In this document: positions 25,501 to 34,500 of the stretch, one piece after another
Numbering within the stretch: position 1 is the first letter of the stretch
How the letters are laid out: each line of letters begins with the position of its first letter
Assembly: GCF_037042905.1 (NCBI RefSeq)
Contig: NW_026974141.1
Location: 4,518,001-4,582,000 of the forward strand
Direction: 5' to 3'
Length of the DNA: 64,000 nucleotides
Source of the DNA: Lytechinus pictus
Lineage: Eukaryota > Echinodermata > Echinoidea > Temnopleuroida > Toxopneustidae
Notes under the pieces: model-generated
What the model was told of the DNA's origin: nothing
The model's database searches: none
Seen by the model: the letters and a program-made list of their open reading frames with translations, nothing else
Made by a program: the position numbers and the translations under genes

Positions 25501-28500
25501 GGCACGATAAATCATGTGTTGTACAGTATATGTCGGGTGTGAAATGTCGAGACTGACGTCATAAGCGATGATTTCGAAGCGAAATACAAGTTTGGCCAGT
25601 GAGGGTGTTGTCAAAGCGTGCTGCTAAAAATTCTGAGTTTGGAGTTGTTTTGTTGCCCGACGATGCCATTGATTTTGGTTTAAAATTGCATACAAGCCCA
25701 ATGATGTGAGTACACGAGCATTTAATCTTGAAGTTAAATAGTTTAATTATCTATACAACTGATTCAATTGTAATTTCATGGGACTTAAGTATGATTATTT
25801 GAAGTGCCAAATTACTGTATCGTGAGTTTCAATATGTGAATGAAAGTGCATGTGAAAGTGCACGCTATGTGTGTTACATAATGGATAGTGATTCGGGTAC
25901 GTGGGCACTTACGTTAATGTGTCGTAGAGTGCGCTATTCCTAATTGTATGACAACACCAAGTACTTGTAGTGTTTTTTAATTACAAGAAAATATGACTAT
26001 GATATCTTTGTTTACAGTTAATATACATGTATTCAGGGCTTTGACTAAACAAAGGCCAGTATAAATTTGGAGTACATGTATGATAATTAGTGTAGTTCAT
26101 GAGAGACAAAAAAGGGCAATGTTAGACAGAGTTGAGATATTTCAAAGCTGGTAGAGGCTCATGAGAATGCCTTGAGTAGAGGTTTGATTTAATCGAAGAA
26201 GGTTGTGAGAATACAGCTGATGTAAGCGTAGGCTATATTAAAAGAATGACACTTGATACAACAAAATATTAGTATTTCAAGCAAGATAGATATTTATTTG
26301 CATATAAAAGGAAAAGAAATTATTCATGATACATGTGAGAAAATGTATCTGTTACAAGACATGTTGACTTAACAAGTGTTTATTGTTTATATTAAATTGC
26401 AGACTGAACCTGCACAGTTGCACGGTACTTTACATGGACTTGGCTAGTTCTGTCGTCGATTGTGTCAGGGGTTGTACGTCACATTCAAGTTCAGTATCAG
26501 CTTGAAGGTTATAGAAGATAACGCGGTCACCATGAGTGAGGTCCAGCCGGATGATTCGGTGAGCCAAGCAGGGCAAGGCTCCGCCATAACTACCAGTAGT
26601 TTATCCAAGGTGAAAGCTATGGCAAAGAAGGCAGCACTTTTGGCTGAAATGGAGGCTCTTAGACTTCGACAAGAGTTGGAACTTGAAGAGCTTAAGCTTA
26701 AGCAAAGGAAAGATGACTTGGAAATACAGACAAGGCTTAAATTGATGGAGGCTGAAGGACGAGTTTACAGTCAGTTCGAGAATGGCTCTAAGATTTATAG
26801 CAGTCATGTGATAGCCTTCAAGACTCAGTCTGCTGAATCGGACAAATGTAAAGCCACCCAGGCTAAGAGTGATGTCGCCAAGGATGTTGGCGGAGATGAA
26901 AGCACGTTGCCTTATAAGCTTGAACAGTCTCCTAAGATGATGGATGATCCTGTTGGGATGACAGCTTCTACGCCCAAGGAGACATCTCCATCAAAGAGTC
27001 AGCTTGACATGGATATATTAAGACATTTGCAGATGGGTCAATCAAGCCAGCAGCAGCTTCTAGCATCTATCAACTCACCCAATGCTGAATTGATGAAGTT
27101 TGATGGTGATCCGCTGAAGTATTATGAGTTTGTACAGTCATTCGACTGTATGATAGGCGATACCTTGTTGTCGAGCAGCGGTAAGCTAATGAGGCTGTAC
27201 AGTTGTTGCGAGGGCGCAGCAAGGAAGGTTATACAGTGCTGTATGGTGATGGTACCAGACCAAGGTTATGTCCGGGCTAGAGAACTTCTGGACGAGAGGT
27301 TTGGAGATAGTTTTAAGATAGGAGAAGCCTGGCTGAGGCGAGTGACAGAAGGCCCAATAATTATAAGTAACTGTAAGCAGTTGAGAGAGTTCGCTGATGA
27401 ATTGCAGTCGTGCACTCAGACACTAAGAGTTCTAGGTATTATTCAAGAGATAAGTTCTCAGAGAGAGCTGCTGAAGGTAATCGAGAGGCTACCCTATGCC
27501 TTGAGGACTAGGTGTGTAAGAGAAGTGAAACATATCAGAGACTTAGGAAGACCACCAAACATTTATGATGTTGTTGCATATGTTAAGAATGCTGCTGATG
27601 AGATGAGTGATCCTGTCTATGGAACATTGCTTCAAGGATCGAAGGAAGGTCGTAACTTCAAAGCCAAAGAAAAGACTTCTTCATCCTTTCATCGCCAGCA
27701 AGCTCCAAAGTCCAACTTCTCAACTTCTCTCAGCTCATCAAAGTGTATGATCTGTGGTGATAATCATGGATTGTTCAGCTGCCCACAGTTTAAGACAATG
27801 AATCCTGAACAACGATTTCAATATGCTCGAGACCAGAGGTTGTGTTTCAACTGTCTTCAGCCAGGCCACATGTCATCCAAGTGCTCATTGAACCGGACCT
27901 GTTCTGTCAAGGGCTGTAAGATGAAGCACACCAAGTTCCTTCATACTGGGAAGCAGCTCGTATCTAGTGAAGGAAGGTCTAGAGAAAGCAATAATTCTTC
28001 CAAGAAGACAGAGAAAGATAGTTTTCATTCAGCAACTCAAACAGAAGACTGTGTGCCTGGTGAATCTTTGTCATCACATACAAGCAGTGAAGTCAGAGGG
28101 GCCGGAGGGTTTCGAGTGGCTCTTCCTATTGTGCCTGTCAAGGTACGAGCTACAGATGGAGACGTAATCGTAGAGACATTTGCACTCCTGGACTCTGGCT
28201 CGACCACTTCCTTTTGTCTCAAGGAGTTACAAGAGGTGCTTCAAGCTAAAGGCAGAAGTAAGATTCTATCTGTATCAACCCTACAGAACAGAAACAGCCA
28301 GATGAGATGTGATGCAGTGAATCTGAAAGTCATGGGATATGCTTCGGACACAGAGTTAGACGTGAGGGTATTTACTCGTCCTGATTTGAACATTAGCATC
28401 TCTAATATGGCGTAAGAAGCCGACATATCCAATAGTTCGCATTTAAAGGATCTTGCCTTTCCAGAGATAAGTAAAAGCCAGGTCACAATGATAATTGGGC

Positions 28501-31500
28501 AAGATGTACCTCAGGCGTTGATGCCGCTTGAAGTCAGAGCAGGTAAGCCTGGTGAGGTTTACGCAGTTCGAACCATTCTGGGATGGACTCTAAATGGACC
28601 GCTCAGAGAGAGAGGAGCTCCAAGTAATGCAAGAATTAATGTCTCTTCAAACTATGTCTCTGATCAATTTGGACTGGAACTAGAAGATCAAGTCAAGAGT
28701 TTTTGGAAACTTGAGGGAATGGAGTATCTCCACGATGATAGCAGAGGCATGTCTGTGAACGATCAGATGGTACTCAAGCTCTGGAAGGAAGGGATATCCA
28801 TGGACATGGGTCATTACCAATTGCCTATTCCCTTTCGAGATGAGAATTTGTAGTTGCCTGAGAACCTTTTCTTGGCAGAACGACGCCTTGAGTCACTGAG
28901 AAAGAAACTTAAGAGAGACGATTACCTACTCAGCAAGTATAAGGAAGGAATGTCCAGCCTTCTTGAGAAGGGATATGCTGAGAAGGTGGATACAACTGTA
29001 AGAGCTCAGACTGAGGAAAAGCAGAATGTATGGTACCTTCCTCACCATCCTGTGGTCAACCCCAAGAAGCCGGGTAAGGTACGGATTGTCTATGATTGTG
29101 CTGCGAAGTCAAACCAGGTATCACTGAATGACGTTGTGCACCAAGGCCCGGATCTGACAAACAAGTTGACAGGGGTACTGTTAAGGTTTAGAAAGGATCC
29201 AATTGCCTTAACATATGACATTGAGGCAATGTTCCATCAGGTTCGAGTTCCCCCTTCTGAGAGAGACGTTCTACGATTCCTGTGGTGGCCGTCAGGAGAT
29301 ATGTCAGTAGAGCCACATGTATACAGCATGTGCGTACATCTGTTTGGAGGGACGTGGAGTCCTAGTGCCTGCAGTTTTGCCCTTCGTCAGACGGCGATTG
29401 ACAATCAGCAAGACTTTGGGCCTGAGACGATAGAGACTGTTCTTCAACATTTTTACGTTGACGATTGCCTTGTATCGACAGAGACTGAGGAGAGAGCTAT
29501 TAAGTTAGCAGTTGAACTTCGAGAACTACTTAGCAGAGGGGGATTCAATCTCACTAAGTGGATGAGTAATAGCCCAGCTGTTGTTGAGTCTATACCAGTA
29601 GATGAGAGGGCTAAGGAGTTGTCTGGAGTAGATTTGAATTACGATGCTCTCCCAGTTGATCGTGCTCTAGGCATAACCTGGAATGTCGAAACAGATTGTT
29701 TTGGGTACAAGATCTTACCGAAGGGCAAGCCCTTCACAAGACGAGGATTACTAAGTGTCGTCTCGTCAACTTACGATCCGATGGGATTTGCAAGTCCATT
29801 TGTAGTAAGAGGAAAACTAATTCAGCAAGAACTTTGTCCGAAAGAGTTAGCCTGGGATGATCCAATTCCTGTAGTCGACAAAGAGAAGTGGCTAATCTGG
29901 CTCAATGAATTACCAGACATAGAACAGTTCACAGTTAACAGGTGCATTAGACCCCATGGATTTGCGGAACCAGTCAAGTATGATTTGCATCATTTCTCTG
30001 ATGCATCTGAAGGAGCATATGGGGCAGCATCTTATCTGGTATCTAGGACTGGAGATCATCAGATGCACAGTGAGCTCTTGATGGCGAAATTTCATCTTGC
30101 TCCAATCAAGAAGTCAACAATCCCACGTCTGGAGCTGTCTGCTGCAGCAATAAGTGTGAAGCTAGATGCCTTTCTCAGACGAGAACTTAATGTACCAGTG
30201 GATAGTTCTCACTTCTGGACGGACAGTACCATTGTCTTAGGGTACATCGGAAACAAAGAGAAACGATTCAGGACCTTTGTTGCCAATAGAGTAGCAGCAA
30301 TTAGGAGCTACTCTAATCCACAGCAATGGCACTTTGTGGACTCCAAATCCAATCCAGCCGACGATGTGTCAAATGGACTGTCAGCGAAGGATCTTCTAGC
30401 TAGTAAGAGATGGGTACATGGTCCTGATTTCTTAGTGCAAGGGAAGGAGAACTGGCCTACAAGTCCAATAGAAGCGGGAAACATGTTAGACAATGATCCA
30501 GAGGTCAAATTAGTCAAAGATGCCAGTACCTTCGGCACAGCAGTAGATGAAGGAAGACCCATGGATAGAATGATTGCCCACTACTCATCATGGTACAGGC
30601 TAAAGAGGGCAGTCTGTTGGGTGACCAAGTTTCTGAAGTGGCTTAAAGCTAAGAGAAAGCTTCCCAAACCTGACGAGGGAAGTGAATCCAGTAGGATAAC
30701 TTTAGATGAGATGAACTATGCAGAATAGAAAATCCTGCAGTATGAACAGTCACGTTTCTTTGAGGAAGAAATTGGTCTTCTAACTGCTCAAGATGGTGTA
30801 AAGAAATCTAGCAGCATCTACAAGCTAGATCCAAAAATGGTAGGATGCCTGATCCGGGTTGGAGGAAGGTTGAGTAGGTCTGCGTTGCCATTGGAAGCAA
30901 AGCATCCTATCGTGCTTCCCAAGGAAAGCCCTGTGTCTCTATTGATATTGAGAGAGATACATGAGAAATGTGGACACAGTGGAAGAAACTACATTCTGTC
31001 GACACTTCGTGAGAAGTACTGGTTGCCTGGTGCAGGAGCTAAAATCAGAAGGATGATAGGGAAATGTGTGTCTTGCAGACGGCATAGAGCAAAGATTCTA
31101 CAGCAAAAAATGGCTGATCTGCCCAAGGACAGAGTGACGCCTGATGACCCACCATTTTCTAAAGTAGGCATGGACTTCTTTGGGCCTATTGAAGTTAAAA
31201 GAGGAAGAAGTATGGTCAAGCGTTACGGAGTGATTTTCACATGCCTAGCCATTCGAGCTGTTCATATTGAAATGGCTTCATCTTTGGACACTGATTCCTG
31301 TATTGATGCTATACGACGCTTTATAGCTCGAAGTAAAGAGGCAATATGAAAGAGATAAGATCAGATAATGGAACCAATCTTGGTGGTGCCGAAAGGGAAC
31401 TAAGACGAGAGATAGAAGGGTGGAATCAAGCCAAGCTAGATGAAGAGCTACTCCAGAGAAACATTAAGTGGTTATTCAATCCACCTGGAGCGTCACACTT

Positions 31501-34500
31501 TGGTGGAATCTGGGAGAGACAAATGGGCACAGTGAGGAAATTGATCCTTGCCTTGATGAAGCAGCAAACACTATCAGATGAAAGTTTGAGTACGCTACTC
31601 TGTGAAGTCGAAAGTATCATCAACAACAGGCTAGGCCTATTACCAGACTTTCTGATGACGCGAATGATGTAGAAGCCTTGAGGCCAAATCACCTGCTTCT
31701 GCTCAATAGAAGACCGCAACTACCTCCAGCATTGACTGCTAAGACTGACGTGTATGCGAAAAGAAGGTGGCGTCATGTGCAATACATGGCAGACCTTTTT
31801 TGGCGACGCTGGCTGAAGGAGTATTTGTCACAACTGCAGGAGAGGGAAAAATGGGTGTCATCGCATCGCAATGTGAAAGTTGGTGACCTTGTGCTGGTTG
31901 TGGACCAGAATCTACCGCGTAATCTGTGGCTGTTGGGTAGAGTGCTCAAAACCATGCCCGACAGAGAAGGTCTTGTCCGTAGCGCAGAGATCAAAACGAG
32001 GAATAGTGTTCTTGTTAGGCCAATCGCAAAGCTGTGTTTAATTTTAGAATCAGATGTGTGAAATTCTTTGGATAAACAAAACAAAACACAGCTTCATATT
32101 TCAGTGCTAGGAAGTTACCAAATATTGTTCAAATTTGTGATAGAATACATACCAAAAAATACATTTTTGTGGAAAGCCATTTTGATTATGTTTAGTTTTA
32201 CAAGAAATATTTGTGATAAAATGAGTTGTAGCGTTCAACCCACTTGTGAGACCATATCGCGTTGTGAGTTCCAAAAGCAAAGGGAACAGAGGATGTGTCG
32301 CGTTGAGATAAACATAGTCGCGTGCTAATACAAGATGAACACAGTTGCCTTCTAATACAACATGAACATAGTCGCGTTTTAAGACGATGAATATATTCGC
32401 GTACGAAGACGAGACAAGCAAGTTGGACAATTTTGTTAACGGACTTATCGAATATCGATGCAAGTGATTGAGATAAATTTAATATCCATGATGGACGCTT
32501 TCGAGCCAGTGATGCACTCCATTTGAAGAAGGACATTTAAGAACATTTAATATTTCATATTGAATGAGTATATGTTGGTTGACTACGGTGTTGGTTTTGA
32601 TTTTAAAAGACCTGTATCTTGAAAAAATGAATACAGTTTACCAAAATCCCAAGGTTATTAGCAAAAGGATGCGTTTTTGGTTCATGTAGTATCAATTTTG
32701 AGTGCTTAAGTTTTTGAAAATATCACAATATCCAAAGTTAAACATGTGAAAGAATGTGTAGTGAAGGAAAACTTTTTCAATATTTTTCTGAACTTTGTGT
32801 GTTTTCTTAAACATTTTTATAAGTCAATTGTTGAAAATGCTTCTTATTTTTCAACTAGAGAAATTAGCAAAATTAAACAGAATCTGCTTGATAAACGATT
32901 AAGAACCATTGAAGAATATGGGAAAATAGAAATGGAACAAGTGTAACAAGAGTTGTATGAGGGTACTAATAAGGGAGTTGTTACCTATATTTTTACTTCC
33001 TGATCAATGAGATTATTCATGCATATGGAAATTGCTTGGTTGCCATGGTTACGCTTTGTTGGATTGTTTGACACTGGCTTAATAACAAGGTCATTCATGA
33101 ATAGGCTGACTGATCATAAGTTGTCACATAGAAGTGAAACATCTGGATTTAGGGTTATCAGATTTATTGAAGAGTTTTTGCTATACCATTTTTGAAATTT
33201 GGTGATGTTTTTCTAAATTGTTATTTGGTGTTTCATGTGTCAAACTGAGCAAACTTAAATTAAGTTATTGTGATGTAATATTTCATTATAGATATCTTGA
33301 GAGTTAATTACATATTACTACAGAGTAAAAGTTCTTACCTGCAGGCTTTATGAACCTTTGTTCCAATTGAAAATGCTTTTATAATCAACAAGACTATTGA
33401 AGGTTTACAGATTGTATGAGAATTTACCATACAGTTCCAGAAGTACATATGCTGAAATGATTATTTTTCTTTATGCAGATGAGATCTGATTTATTTGTAG
33501 CAACTTTAGTATACAATTCAGCTTAAGTGAACTTAAGGAGTTAATAAGTAGTGGTACATATATGTTTTGTAATTTTCGGTTAAATGCTCAGTAAAGCTTC
33601 GCATTTAAAGGGGCCGGAATGTCGGGTGTGAAATTTCGAGACTGACGTCATAAGCGATGATTTCGAAGCGAAATACTAGTTTGGCCAGTGAGGGCGTTGT
33701 CAAAGCGTGCTGCTAAAAATTCTGAGTTTGGAGTTGTTTTGTTGCCCGACGATGCCATTGATTTTGGTTTAAAATTGCATACAAGCCCAATGATGTGAGT
33801 ACACGAGCATTTAATCTTGAAGTTAAATAGTTTAATTATCTATACAACTGATTCAATTGTAATTTCATGGGATTTAAGTATGATTATTTGAAGTGCCAAA
33901 TTACTGTATCGTGAGTTTCAATATGTGAATGAAAGTGCATGTGAAAGTGCACGCTATGTGTGTTACACAATGGATAGTGATTCGGGTACGTGGGCACTTA
34001 CGTTAATGTGTCGTAGAGTGCGCTATTCCTAATTGTATGACAACACCAAGTACTTGTAGGGTTTTTTAATTACAAGAAAATATGACTATGATATCTTTGT
34101 TTACAGTTAATATACATGTATTCAGGGCTTTGACTAAACAAAGGCCAGTATAAATTTGGAGTACATGTATGATAATTAGTGTAGTTCATGAGAGACAAAA
34201 AAGGGCAATGTTAGACAGAGTTGAGATATTTCAAAGCTGGTAGAGGCTCATGAGAATGCCTTGAGTAGAGGTTTGATTTAATCGAAGAAGGTTGTGAGAA
34301 TACAGCTGATGTAAGCGTAGGCTATATTGAAAGAATGACACTTGATACAACAAAATATTAGTATTTCAAGCAAGATAGATATTTATTTGCATATAAAAGG
34401 AAAAGAAATTATTCATGATACATGTGAGAAAATGTATCTGTTACAAGACATGTTCACTAAACAAGTGTTTATTGTTTATATTAAATTGCAGACTGAACCT

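Noticed and set aside
32062-33619. Possible envelope-like gene before the 3' LTR
   Set aside because: No frame of useful length, signal peptide or membrane segment can be supported there.
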